In this document: positions 27,249 through 35,682 of the stretch, one piece after another
Position numbering within the stretch: position 1 is the first letter of the stretch
How the letters are laid out: every line of letters starts with the position of its first letter
Source: Lactococcus petauri
GTDB taxonomy: Bacteria; Bacillota; Bacilli; Lactobacillales; Streptococcaceae
Direction: 5' to 3'
Length of the DNA: 64,000 nucleotides
NCBI RefSeq assembly: GCF_002154895.1
Contig: NZ_MUIZ01000002.1
Coordinates: forward strand, 186,001-250,000
The notes under the pieces: generated by a model
What the model saw: the letters and a program-made list of their open reading frames with translations, nothing else
What the model was told of the DNA's origin: nothing
Databases searched by the model: none
Translations under genes and position numbers: made by a program

Positions 27249-27584
27249 ATGTTACAAGTTATTCTGCATATTGATGAAAACAACAAATGGAACACACTCC
27301 TCTCTAACGTAAAGAATCTCAAAGAATGGCTCACTCAGAATAAAGAACCTGGCAAGATTGAGATTTTAGTGAATGGAGAAGCAGTAGAAATGGTACTGAA
27401 GTCCTCACCAGTGGATCTTGTGGAAGTCTTCAAAAGAGACGTCAAAGTTGCCGTTTGCCAAAATTCTTTAAACATGAGAGGATACAAAGTAGAAAGCCTA
27501 CAAGAAGGTTGTACAGTTGTGCCCGCTGGTATTGTGGAACTCGTCCAAAAACAGAACTCAGGCTTTGCATATGTTAAACCATGA
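27249..27584 (+). CDS. DsrE-family protein
   Basis: 111 residues starting at ATG 27249, with AGGAGA before it; a longer reading from 27201 would overlap the UvrA-like gene. The fold fits the DsrE/DsrF-like family: VILHIDENNKWNTLLSNVKN, IEILVNGEAVEMVL, and a single Cys in VKVAVCQNSLNMRGY at the usual place. These small cytoplasmic proteins often act in sulfur relay, but lone homologues have no assigned role. Probably co-transcribed with the UvrA-like gene. Confidence 0.82.
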   Translation: MLQVILHIDENNKWNTLLSNVKNLKEWLTQNKEPGKIEILVNGEAVEMVLKSSPVDLVEVFKRDVKVAVCQNSLNMRGYKVESLQEGCTVVPAGIVELVQKQNSGFAYVKP

Positions 27585-27610
27585 GATACTTTACTTTCAA
27601 TATAGAGCAT

Positions 27611-27645
27611 AAAATCATCCCAGACTATCGGGATGATTTTTTTTA
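27611..27645 (+). terminator. Intrinsic terminator
   Basis: AAAATCATCCC and GGGATGATTTT around AGACTATC, then a T-run. Confidence 0.92.
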
Positions 27646-27662
27646 GCTATATAGTATATTTG

Positions 27663-27698
27663 AAATAAAAAAGACCTCCTATGAGATCTTTTATTTTT
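27663..27698 (-). terminator. Terminator of the duplicated lipoprotein gene
   Basis: AAAAGACCTC and GAGATCTTTT arms around CTAT with A/T tracts on both sides, so it can work in both directions. Confidence 0.7.
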
Positions 27699-27700
27699 AA

Positions 27701-28861
27701 TTATTCAGCAGTTTTCACAGCAACTTCGCCAGAAACTTTAAATTGGTTAGCGGCATCCAATTCTTTGTAGGCATCCAATTGTTCTTGAGTTGCGAAGTAA
27801 AGGTTACCATTGATTTCAGATGGGATTGTTTTGCCATCTGTACCTTTCATATCGCGAGCTTTGATTGATGCATTTTCTGCAACGTAAACATCACCTTTAA
27901 TGTTACCACCTTCGAGGTCAAAGCCAGGTGATTTAATGATCAAACGTTTTGTAGTCAAAGTAAATGAATCTGTGACTTGGTGTTTGTCGTTTTGGGCGAT
28001 CAATGCCAATGTACGTTGAATTTGGCCGCTCTCGTTCATGAAGATACCATCAACAGTGATGTCTTTATCAGCCGCATCGATATCTGAGTTACCAGATACT
28101 AACCAAGCACCTTTAGCGCTCAAGCCTGAAGCTAAAACATCAGCTGCATCTGTACCAGTTGTTGCACCAGTTTGAGTATCAGGTCCGTTACCTTCAAATT
28201 CGTGAGTTACTTCACCGTGTTCACCAATAGTGATTGCACCCATAGGGAATTCAAGAACTTCACCTTCGACAACTTTAGTTTCACCTGTTACTTTTGGTTT
28301 TTGCTCTTCAGGAAGTTTATTATAAGCATCCATGAGGTCCTGACTTGCAAAAGTCAAGTTACCGTCGATAGTTGCTTTACCTTCAACACCTTTACCGCTT
28401 TGTGCACCGAATCCAGGTGCGAAGACAGCTACATCACCTTTAATTGTACCATTAGAAAGCTTGAAACCAGGTGATTTTACTTCAACTTTATCAACAGTCA
28501 AAGTGTAACGGTCAGTTACAACGTGATCAGCATCTTGTGCGTAAGCTGCAAATTTACGTGCAATTTGGTTTTTGCTAGCATAAACACCCTCAACAGTCAA
28601 AGTTTTACCTGAAGCATCCATATCTTTTGTGATTGCTGCCAACCATGAACCGTTTTTAGACAAACCTTTTTGTAAATCTTCGAAACTGTTTGCTCCAGCA
28701 GTTGCTCCTGTGAAGGCATCAGCTGATTTGCTGCTGTCAGATTGTTCAGTTTTCGCATCGTTGTTGCCGTTTGCTGAGTCATTGTTGTTGCCACATGCTG
28801 CAAGCAAGAAGATTGAAGCTGCTGACAAAGTTACGATTGAAGCCAATTTAGTGGTTTTCAT
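27701..28861 (-). CDS. Lipoprotein with two tandem repeats of an uncharacterised domain
   Basis: 386 residues, exported and lipid-anchored: signal peptide with lipobox LAAC (Cys 23), then an Asn/Asp/Ser-rich linker. Two copies of one domain follow, at about residues 59-196 and 239-383. They share GLSKNGSWL/GLSAKGAWL, TLTVEGVY/DITVDGIF, KSPGFKL/KSPGFDL, GTIKGDV/GNIKGDV and IDGNLTFASQD/INGNLYFATQE. I do not recognise the domain; the repeated GxIKGDVxV and GNLxFA strands suggest a beta-rich fold. A minus-strand promoter is readable (TTGCTT 28966-28961, 17 bases, TAGAAT 28943-28938). Monocistronic. Confidence 0.82.
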   Translation of the reverse strand: MKTTKLASIVTLSAASIFLLAACGNNNDSANGNNDAKTEQSDSSKSADAFTGATAGANSFEDLQKGLSKNGSWLAAITKDMDASGKTLTVEGVYASKNQIARKFAAYAQDADHVVTDRYTLTVDKVEVKSPGFKLSNGTIKGDVAVFAPGFGAQSGKGVEGKATIDGNLTFASQDLMDAYNKLPEEQKPKVTGETKVVEGEVLEFPMGAITIGEHGEVTHEFEGNGPDTQTGATTGTDAADVLASGLSAKGAWLVSGNSDIDAADKDITVDGIFMNESGQIQRTLALIAQNDKHQVTDSFTLTTKRLIIKSPGFDLEGGNIKGDVYVAENASIKARDMKGTDGKTIPSEINGNLYFATQEQLDAYKELDAANQFKVSGEVAVKTAE

Positions 28862-29334
28862 TTAGATTCTCCTAAATAATAAATTTGAATTGAGTTTGGG
28901 AGTGGTTATGAAATCGCTCGCAAACCTCGACACTTTAATTCTAACTTAAAAAAAAATAAAAAGCAAGAATTTGCCGGTTTATTCACAAAATTAAAAAGTG
29001 CATCTTTTCCATACAAATTGCAAGACATAAGAGAAAATTACTGCATTGTATACCTTACTTTATGACATCTATCTGCAATAGATTGCTTAGGGTTTCTGTG
29101 TGTTTAATTGTTTTTCATCCTAAAAAATAACCTTAGAAGAAGAGATAACATCAAAAATTTAATAGTGTTCAAATGTAGATGTCTCATGAATGTGCCAATA
29201 CTTTAATTCTATCTACTTTGACAATAACATTAAGAAATGTTACTATTGATTACAGTTGATGTAACTTAAAAGAAACAAAAGTAATGTTCGTCGATGAAGA
29301 AAGTTAATAAAGAAAGAAATTGAGGAAAAAATCA
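28862..29334. other. Divergent intergenic region
   Basis: 473 bases between the lipoprotein and flavoprotein genes. It contains a minus-strand promoter (28938-28966), a plus-strand promoter (TTGACA 29218-29223, 17 bases, TACTAT 29241-29246) and an inverted repeat TTACA-N5-TGTAA (29250-29264) at the expected start point. The central 240 bases hold no ORF or structure I can support. Confidence 0.6.
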
Positions 29335-30840
29335 ATGAAACGCCGAAGTAGACTTCTAGCTGTCCTTGGAATTGCAGCCTTATCTCTGACCTTAGTCGCA
29401 TGTGGGAACAACCAAGCAGCTTCTGAGCCGGAAAAAGAAGCAGATACTGCTGCAGGAGCCACTAAAGAAGTAAGCTATACACCAGCCTCTGAGCTCAAAG
29501 ATCGTTATGATGTTGTCATCGTAGGAGCAGGTGGTGCTGGGATGGCCGCAGCCCTCCAGGCACAAGAGGCAGGCATGAATCCGGTTATTTTAGAAAAAAT
29601 GCCTGTAGCTGGGGGAAACACTTTGAAATCTTCCGGTGGAATGAATGCATCAGAAACTAAATTCCAAGAAAAAGCAGGCATTAAAGATTCAAACCAACTG
29701 TTTTTTGATGATACCTTAAAGGGTGGTAATAACACTAATGATCAAGACTTGTTGCACTATTTGGTGGATAATTCTGCTGAAGCCATTGATTGGTTAGATA
29801 CAATGGGAATTACCTTAGATAATATCAGCTATAGTGGCGGTGCTAGCGTTAAACGTATCCATCGTCCTACAGATGGCTCAGCAGTTGGTACTTACTTAGT
29901 AGATGGCTTGCTAAGGAACATCCAAGAGAAAGAAATCCCCTTGTTTGTAAATGCTGATGTGAAAGCAATCAATGAAAAAGATGGAAAAGTAACAGGTGTT
30001 AAGGTTAAAATTGAAGGGCAAGAAAAGGAAATTGCTGGCGATGCAGTCGTAGTAACTACAGGTGGTTTTGGATCTAATAAGGAATTGATTGAAGAAAAAC
30101 GCCCGGATCTTAAAGGTTATGTCAGCACAACTTCTAAAGGGAGTACCGGTGATGGCATCAAGATGATTAAATCTCTTGGTGGTGCACTTGTCGATATGGA
30201 TCAAATCCAAGTTCACCCAACTGTTGTTCAAGATACAGGCATGTTGATTACGGAAACTGTACGAGGTGAAGGAGCTATTCTTGTGAACCAACAAGGAAAA
30301 CGTTTCTTTAATGAACTAGAGACTCGTGATAATGTTTCAGCTGCAATTACTGCTTTGCCTGAAAGCTATGCTTACCTGATTTTTGATAATGCGTTAGCAG
30401 AAAAAGCTAAACAATTGGAACACTATAGAGAAGAGGGTGTTGTAGTCGAAGCGGATACTATTGAAGAGTTGGCGAAAAAAATTGACATGAATCCCGAAGC
30501 TTTAAAAACGACTTTAGATAAATGGAACCAATCGGTTGCGGAACAAACCGATAAGGAATTCGGTCGTAAAACTGCTATGGATTATGATTTGAAAGAAGGA
30601 CCTTTCTGCGCAATCCAAATTGCTCCAGGTATCCATCACACAATGGGTGGTGTAAAAATTAATACTAAAACTCAAGTATTGAAAGAAGACGGCTCTCCAA
30701 TTACGGGCTTATATGCAGCAGGCGAAGTAACAGGTGGTATTCACGGACAAAACCGTATTGGTGGTAACGCTGTTGCGGATATCATGGTGTTTGGACGTCA
30801 AGCCGGACTCCAAGCAGCAGAGTATGTAAAAGCAGAATAG
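29335..30840 (+). CDS. Lipoprotein-type fumarate reductase-like flavoprotein
   Basis: 501 residues from ATG 29335 (GAGGA eight bases before; an in-frame TTG at 29320 lacks one). A signal peptide with lipobox LVAC predicts an extracytoplasmic, lipid-anchored enzyme. Then come an FAD-binding domain (DVVIVGAGGAGMAAALQA) and the capping domain. Catalytic residues of flavocytochrome-c-type fumarate reductases appear conserved in VRGEGAILVN, HHTMGG and GQNRIGGNAVADI. There is no heme or FMN-binding domain, so the electron donor is unclear. Fumarate, urocanate or related enoates are possible substrates. An inverted repeat at the promoter suggests regulation. Confidence 0.85.
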   Translation: MKRRSRLLAVLGIAALSLTLVACGNNQAASEPEKEADTAAGATKEVSYTPASELKDRYDVVIVGAGGAGMAAALQAQEAGMNPVILEKMPVAGGNTLKSSGGMNASETKFQEKAGIKDSNQLFFDDTLKGGNNTNDQDLLHYLVDNSAEAIDWLDTMGITLDNISYSGGASVKRIHRPTDGSAVGTYLVDGLLRNIQEKEIPLFVNADVKAINEKDGKVTGVKVKIEGQEKEIAGDAVVVTTGGFGSNKELIEEKRPDLKGYVSTTSKGSTGDGIKMIKSLGGALVDMDQIQVHPTVVQDTGMLITETVRGEGAILVNQQGKRFFNELETRDNVSAAITALPESYAYLIFDNALAEKAKQLEHYREEGVVVEADTIEELAKKIDMNPEALKTTLDKWNQSVAEQTDKEFGRKTAMDYDLKEGPFCAIQIAPGIHHTMGGVKINTKTQVLKEDGSPITGLYAAGEVTGGIHGQNRIGGNAVADIMVFGRQAGLQAAEYVKAE

Positions 30841-30850
30841 AATGAGTTCT

Positions 30851-30884
30851 AAAAAACCAGATGAATGATGATTCTGGTTTTTTA
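30851..30884 (+). terminator. Intrinsic terminator
   Basis: AAAAAACCAG and CTGGTTTTTT around ATGAATGATGATT. Confidence 0.88.
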
Positions 30885-30937
30885 ATAGTTTCTTTTCTGA
30901 TATAGCATTCACTTTATAAAGTAAAGAAAGTGTAACA

Positions 30938-33508
30938 ATGAAAACAAACACCATCCTGAAAGTAATCGCACAAGTTGCCCTTTTTATCGGGTTGTCCTCT
31001 CTTATCTTTGACAATATTCTACCAGAACAAGTGCATTATTCTGCCCCTGTTCTGTGGGTGCTCATGATTTATCGTTTTTTAGGCGCAGTAAGTTTTGGTT
31101 ATCTGGCACTCATTTTAATCAAAAATAAAAAGCTTTGGTTAATTTATAAAGAAAATGATTCCTCTCAAAGTAAATATTTAAACTGGAAAAATATCAAACC
31201 TCTTCCTTTTATATTTCTTAGTTATTACCTTTTTCACCTCTACATGATTTTTATGGAGAATTTAAATAACACTCATTTTGTAATTGGTTATCGCTCTTTA
31301 AACTTAGGCTTGTTAGTAGAGCAGTATCTTCCTCTGGTCCTGATCATTTTGTTTGTCCTTCGTTTAGTGCTTGATCTACCAGAAGGAAAGATTCCATCAA
31401 AACTTTTAAATGTCACAGCCGAGTTAAAAAAGGAACACTTTTATTGGGCCGTGCTCACGGCTCTTGCTTTTACGGATCATCTAGTCGCACGTTTGGTTTG
31501 GAATATTATTTTTGCTCCAGTTGATTCAACTGCGCCATTGCGTTTGATTTATGCTGATATGAGCATCCTTGGACGTCAGGATTTTATCCAACTTTTAGGA
31601 AATTTAGTCTTGATTTTTATAGTTATCGGCACCTTAAGTTACTTTATCGTCAAGGGTATTCAAGCCTTGACGACCAATAATATTAATTTTTCAGGTGCTT
31701 TAACGAGTAGTTTTTTATTGGCCCTTGTTTTTAACTTCCTTATCCAAGCTTCAATGCGTGTAAATGAAGGACGAATGTACTATGGATATGTTGTAACAGG
31801 AATTAATCTCTTTCAGATTCTGATATTAATGTTGATCTTTATGTTCATCTATATGGTGGTGAATCGTTATATGATTGCGACAGCGATAATTATCATTATT
31901 TTTGGTGGCTTTAGTCTTGGCAATGCAATAAAATTTTCAGTGCGTCAGGAGCCTATCTACGTTTCTGAACTTGCTTGGCTATCTAATCTGCAGAGTTTGG
32001 CTTCTTTTATAGATGGGAAGTTATTGGGAGTCTTTAGTTTTGCTCTCCTCAGCATTTCTTTCCTCACTGTTCTACTGAGCAGAAAGTTTTTCCAGGGCAA
32101 AATGATGACTTGGAAAGTAAGAACGATGGTGCTTCTAGGAATCATCTTGCTTTTCTTTCCAATCATGCAAAATTTTCAAAATCTGAATGAACCCAAACAA
32201 CAAATTAACTTTCCCATCCTTAGTCAATATATACAGCGTTACAACAAAAGCCTTCTGTGGCGCGGCTCGCCCAAACTTGCTAGAGACAAATCTCTGTCAT
32301 ATGTCTGGCTCAAGAAAATATACGGAAAAACTATGGAAGAGCCTGAGGGATACAGTCCATCAAAGCTTAAAGAAATTGTCCAGCGTTACAGCAAGGAAGC
32401 GGAAAAAATTAATGAAAAACGGTCAGAAGACATATCTGATCAAACTGTCATTTATATCTTAAGTGAATCCTTGGCCAATCCAAATCGTATTAAAGGTGCA
32501 AATCTCTCAGAAAATCCTCTAAAAAATATTGACAAGATAAAAGCAGAAGCAACAGGTGGTTTGATGTACTCTAATGGTTTTGCGGGTGGCACAGCCAATA
32601 TGGAAGCACAATCTTTGAGTGGTTTGCCGATGGTAAACTACTCAAGCAATATCTCGACCATTAATTCAGACGTGTTTCCGAGTATGCCTTTTATCCCTTC
32701 CATTTCAAATCAATTTTCCGAAAAAATTGCGTTGCATCCAGAAAATGCTGCCAACTATAACCGTAATACAATTTATAAAAAGCTTGGTTTTGATCATTTC
32801 TATGCGCTCTCAAATACTGAACAAGGGGATATCTTGACCAATCAAGAAACTTTGGATGGTTACGTTACAGATGCGCAAGTTTATCAAGAGGTCTTAGCCA
32901 AGATAGATCCTGAACGTTCGCAATTCTTTAGTGTCCTCACCATGCAAAACCACATGTCCTATGAAAAATACTCAGGCGCCTCAACAATCAAAGCGACTGG
33001 CGATGGTTATGATGAAGAGCAGAATAAATTCTTACAAAACTATGTTCGGAAAATTTCTGATACGGATAAAGAAACACAAAATTTCTTAGAAAAGCTACAG
33101 AAAATCAACAAAAAGATTAACGTTGTTTTTTATGGCGATCATCTTTCCAATGTCTTTCCGACTCATTATCCAAGTCTAAAAGCTGAGCCCTTAAAAGCTT
33201 ATCAGACAGACTACTTTATCTGGAGCAACACAGGGAATATGCACAATAAACAAGAAGAGATAAATGCAGCAGAGTTCGCCCCAGCCTTGCTTGAAAGCAC
33301 AGGGGCAAAAGTTTCTCCATATTATGCTCTTCTATCCAAAGTGATGTGGGAGATTCCGTCGCAATACAACTCTGCATTAGCTCCACAATTAACTTTTAAT
33401 AACGCGCAGCAAAGATATAAGGAGGACTTAGAAATCATTCAATACGACTTAACGGCAGGGAAACATTATTTAAAGGAAAGTGATTCTTTCTTTCAATTAT
33501 CAGAATAG
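30938..33508 (+). CDS. Large LtaS/GacH-like phosphoglycerol transferase (sulfatase fold)
   Basis: 856 residues. The first 410 or so hold ten or more membrane segments; the rest is an extracellular sulfatase-fold domain. The domain has VIYILSESLANPNR (metal-binding Glu), FAGGTANMEAQSLSGLP, where the Thr would be the catalytic nucleophile as in LtaS, and VVFYGDHLSNVFPTHYP. LtaS is nearer 640 residues with five membrane helices. The size and topology here better match GacH, the enzyme that adds glycerol phosphate to a streptococcal wall polysaccharide. A role in decorating wall polysaccharide or teichoic acid is therefore likely, with the acceptor unknown. A 44-residue membrane protein follows. 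Confidence 0.85.
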   Translation: MKTNTILKVIAQVALFIGLSSLIFDNILPEQVHYSAPVLWVLMIYRFLGAVSFGYLALILIKNKKLWLIYKENDSSQSKYLNWKNIKPLPFIFLSYYLFHLYMIFMENLNNTHFVIGYRSLNLGLLVEQYLPLVLIILFVLRLVLDLPEGKIPSKLLNVTAELKKEHFYWAVLTALAFTDHLVARLVWNIIFAPVDSTAPLRLIYADMSILGRQDFIQLLGNLVLIFIVIGTLSYFIVKGIQALTTNNINFSGALTSSFLLALVFNFLIQASMRVNEGRMYYGYVVTGINLFQILILMLIFMFIYMVVNRYMIATAIIIIIFGGFSLGNAIKFSVRQEPIYVSELAWLSNLQSLASFIDGKLLGVFSFALLSISFLTVLLSRKFFQGKMMTWKVRTMVLLGIILLFFPIMQNFQNLNEPKQQINFPILSQYIQRYNKSLLWRGSPKLARDKSLSYVWLKKIYGKTMEEPEGYSPSKLKEIVQRYSKEAEKINEKRSEDISDQTVIYILSESLANPNRIKGANLSENPLKNIDKIKAEATGGLMYSNGFAGGTANMEAQSLSGLPMVNYSSNISTINSDVFPSMPFIPSISNQFSEKIALHPENAANYNRNTIYKKLGFDHFYALSNTEQGDILTNQETLDGYVTDAQVYQEVLAKIDPERSQFFSVLTMQNHMSYEKYSGASTIKATGDGYDEEQNKFLQNYVRKISDTDKETQNFLEKLQKINKKINVVFYGDHLSNVFPTHYPSLKAEPLKAYQTDYFIWSNTGNMHNKQEEINAAEFAPALLESTGAKVSPYYALLSKVMWEIPSQYNSALAPQLTFNNAQQRYKEDLEIIQYDLTAGKHYLKESDSFFQLSE

Positions 33509-33519
33509 AATCGAGAAAC

Positions 33520-33654
33520 ATGGAAACAGAAAAATTAAAAGACAGAGTTGAAAAGTTGGAGAGCAAACATAGAAAGATGACCATTGGATTATTTGTTCAT
33601 GATATTGTCCTGATTGCTTTATCTGTGGCGGTGAGTTACTTGTTTTTTGGGTGA
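33520..33654 (+). CDS. Small membrane protein (44 aa) after the phosphoglycerol transferase
   Basis: An ORF of 44 codons starting 12 bases after the upstream stop. It reads as an amphipathic, charged N-terminal helix (METEKLKDRVEKLESKHRK) followed by one membrane segment (about residues 22-43) ending in FFG. The heptad pattern suggests a short coiled coil. No strong ribosome binding site is visible (GAATCGAG), so translation would rely on coupling. A terminator follows directly, which supports it as an operon end. Function unknown. Confidence 0.5.
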   Translation: METEKLKDRVEKLESKHRKMTIGLFVHDIVLIALSVAVSYLFFG

Positions 33655-33674
33655 AGGTAATTTCTATAGAAGAG

Positions 33675-33706
33675 AAAGTTTTAACAAGAGGGTTAAAGCT
33701 TTTTTA
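33675..33706 (+). terminator. Intrinsic terminator
   Basis: AAAGTTTTAAC and GTTAAAGCTTT (one mismatch) around AAGAG, then T-run. Confidence 0.8.
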
Positions 33707-33752
33707 TTAAAAATGTCATCCAGGGATAAACAAAGTGAAATCTTGGTTATTG

Positions 33753-33782
33753 ATTGAAATATAATTTCAATTAATATATAAT
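33753..33782 (+). promoter_or_regulatory. Promoter with palindromic operator, second PTS cassette
   Basis: TTGAAA (33754-33759), 17 bases, TATAAT (33777-33782). ATTGAAAT and ATTTCAAT around ATA form a perfect palindrome (33753-33771) covering the -35 and spacer. GAAAT-ATTTC palindromes are compatible with an RpiR/MurR-type repressor, but no regulator gene is nearby. Confidence 0.6.
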
Positions 33783-33966
33783 GAAAGGGTATTCAAAGAA
33801 ATATTGTTCTGCTGAATAGACATGTACGTTTTGCTGATTTCCTAAAAGAAGGAGTCAATCGCTAGTGGCTGAGCCGATGAACGTGCGCATATTTTATTTA
33901 AACAAGTGATCATTATTAGCTGGATTTACAGCTGATATGAAATAAAATTTACTTAAAGGAGTAAAC

Positions 33967-35274
33967 ATGCAAAAATTTCTCAAGTGGATTGAAACAAGAT
34001 TGATGCCACCTATGACCAAAATTGGGATGCAACGCCATATGGTTGCTATACGTAACGGGGTTATCTCTACACTCTCCCTTATCCTGATAGGCTCTTTCAT
34101 CATGGTTTTCGCCAATTTTCCGATTCCGGCTGTGGCGGAATGGTTAGCACCACATACAGCCAACTTAACAATTCCTTTTCGGATTACAATGGGTTTAATG
34201 GCAATCTATGCCTCCTTTGCCATGGGGGATTCTTTGGCTAAGTCTTATGATTTAGATGGTGTCACAGGAGGCGTTCTCTCATTAGCAGCTTTTTTGACTT
34301 TAACAATCCCTTTAAATGTCGATACTGTACTGACTGAAGCAGGCGAAGCGGCGATTGGTTGGGTCCTGCCTATGCAATACTTAGGTGGTGCAGGAATGTT
34401 CTCTGCGATTCTAACAATGATTTTCGCCGTGGAAATTTATCGTTTCTTCATCAAACGGGATATCACGATTAAAATGCCTGATGGAGTACCACCAGCAGTT
34501 GGTCGTTCATTCGGAGCATTATTACCAGGCGGATTTATTATTATCTTTCTCTGGATAGTACGTGTAATGCTCAATTTTGATATTAATGCCTTTATCATGA
34601 GCATTTTCAATCCAATTGCTGATCTGATGGGCAATAATATGTTTGGCGCTCTATTACCTATGATTTTTATCCATTTGCTTTGGGCGGCTGGTGTTCATGG
34701 AATGAACATTATCGGCTCCATTGTCCGTCCGATGTGGCTCATGATGCTTGATGCAAATATGGCTGCTATGGCTGATGGAACTCCGTTGACACAACTTCCT
34801 TATGTCGCACCAGAGCAATTTTATCAATGGTTTGTCACAATGGGCGGTGCGGGTGTAACATTGGTTCTTGTTTTCCTGCTCTTTATTTGTCGTGCCAAAT
34901 ATCTGAGAGATATGGCAAAACTGACCTTTGTACCAGGGCTATTTAATATCAACGAACCTTTAATCTTCGGTATGTCTTTGATGATGAATCCGGTCTTTAC
35001 GATTCCTTTTGTTTTGAATCCCATAATCTTAACGATTGTTTCTTACAGTGCTGTCAGATTAGGATTGGTAAATGGTTTTGTGGCCAATGTGCCATGGACC
35101 TTACCTGCTCCAATTGGTGCTTATATGGCAACGGGGAATGACTGGCGTGCAATTATTCTTGTTTTAGTCAATCTCTTTATTGCTGGCTTAATTTATTATC
35201 CATTTGTAAAAATGTATGACAAGCAAATGCTTGAAGAAGAAAAGAAAGCAGCTGCTGAAACTGAAGGAGCATAG
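33967..35274 (+). CDS. PTS sugar transporter EIIC, lactose/cellobiose family
   Basis: 435 residues, polytopic. It shows TKIGMQRHMVAIRNGVI at the N-terminus, DITIKMPDGVPPAVGRSFG, AAGVHGMNIIG and FVPGLFNINEPLIFGMSL, all typical of Lac-family EIIC. AAAGGAG precedes the ATG. No EIIA or EIIB is encoded nearby. It heads a cassette with a small membrane protein, a DUF871/MupG-like hydrolase and a BadF-type kinase, so the imported phosphosugar is probably a disaccharide with an amino sugar (for example a MurNAc- or GlcNAc-containing glycoside). That is inference from neighbours. Confidence 0.92.
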   Translation: MQKFLKWIETRLMPPMTKIGMQRHMVAIRNGVISTLSLILIGSFIMVFANFPIPAVAEWLAPHTANLTIPFRITMGLMAIYASFAMGDSLAKSYDLDGVTGGVLSLAAFLTLTIPLNVDTVLTEAGEAAIGWVLPMQYLGGAGMFSAILTMIFAVEIYRFFIKRDITIKMPDGVPPAVGRSFGALLPGGFIIIFLWIVRVMLNFDINAFIMSIFNPIADLMGNNMFGALLPMIFIHLLWAAGVHGMNIIGSIVRPMWLMMLDANMAAMADGTPLTQLPYVAPEQFYQWFVTMGGAGVTLVLVFLLFICRAKYLRDMAKLTFVPGLFNINEPLIFGMSLMMNPVFTIPFVLNPIILTIVSYSAVRLGLVNGFVANVPWTLPAPIGAYMATGNDWRAIILVLVNLFIAGLIYYPFVKMYDKQMLEEEKKAAAETEGA

Positions 35275-35328
35275 ATTTAAGCGCTCATTATTTAAATAAA
35301 AGTTCACATATAGAAAGTGTATAGACTT

Positions 35329-35664
35329 ATGTTATATTCGATTCTCTTTTTTATCGCTACAGTAATTGTTATCCTTCGCGCGCGCCATTTCTCTATCAAA
35401 GCAGAAAACTTTAAAAATAAATATTTGCGAAGCCGTTGGTTTTGGGGAATTATGAGCATGCTTGCTCTGACAATTGGTATTTTACTGCTCCCAAGTTTCC
35501 TTGTGCTACTAAAAATCCCTCTTATCATTTTTGCGGTATTCGCAGCAATGGTTTTCTTTGAAATGACACGACATGCGATTGAACGGGCTATGACCATCTA
35601 TAATAAGAAAAATATAAATACATATGACAGCAAAGATATTCACGAAGTGAACAGTTTGAATTAA
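35329..35664 (+). CDS. Small membrane protein of the MupG-like cassette
   Basis: About 111 residues from ATG 35329; a GTG at 35317 in frame has no ribosome binding site. It has three hydrophobic segments, at the N-terminus and around residues 40-90 (WGIMSMLALTIGILLLP; PLIIFAVFAAMVFF), then a polar tail. I recognise no family. It lies between EIIC and the DUF871 gene, the same place as the tiny membrane protein in the first cassette, so it may assist or regulate EIIC. Confidence 0.6.
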   Translation: MLYSILFFIATVIVILRARHFSIKAENFKNKYLRSRWFWGIMSMLALTIGILLLPSFLVLLKIPLIIFAVFAAMVFFEMTRHAIERAMTIYNKKNINTYDSKDIHEVNSLN

Positions 35665-35682
35665 TTTTAAAAGGAAGAACAT

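Larger units (their letters stand above)
33655..33966 (+). other. Intergenic region and long 5' leader of the second PTS cassette
   Basis: 312 bases holding the terminator at 33675-33706 and the promoter/operator at 33753-33782. About 170 bases of leader follow, in which I see only a very short frame (GTG 33864 to TGA, 14 codons) that I do not support as a gene. Confidence 0.6.

Noticed and set aside
29335-29400. KRRSR at the flavoprotein N-terminus as a Tat signal
   Set aside because: The residues after the Arg pair do not fit the Tat consensus, and a lipobox follows; a Sec lipoprotein signal explains it.
33864-33908. 14-codon leader frame before the second PTS cassette
   Set aside because: AAGGAG is 11 bases from a GTG and no hairpin or stall logic is visible; support is too weak.
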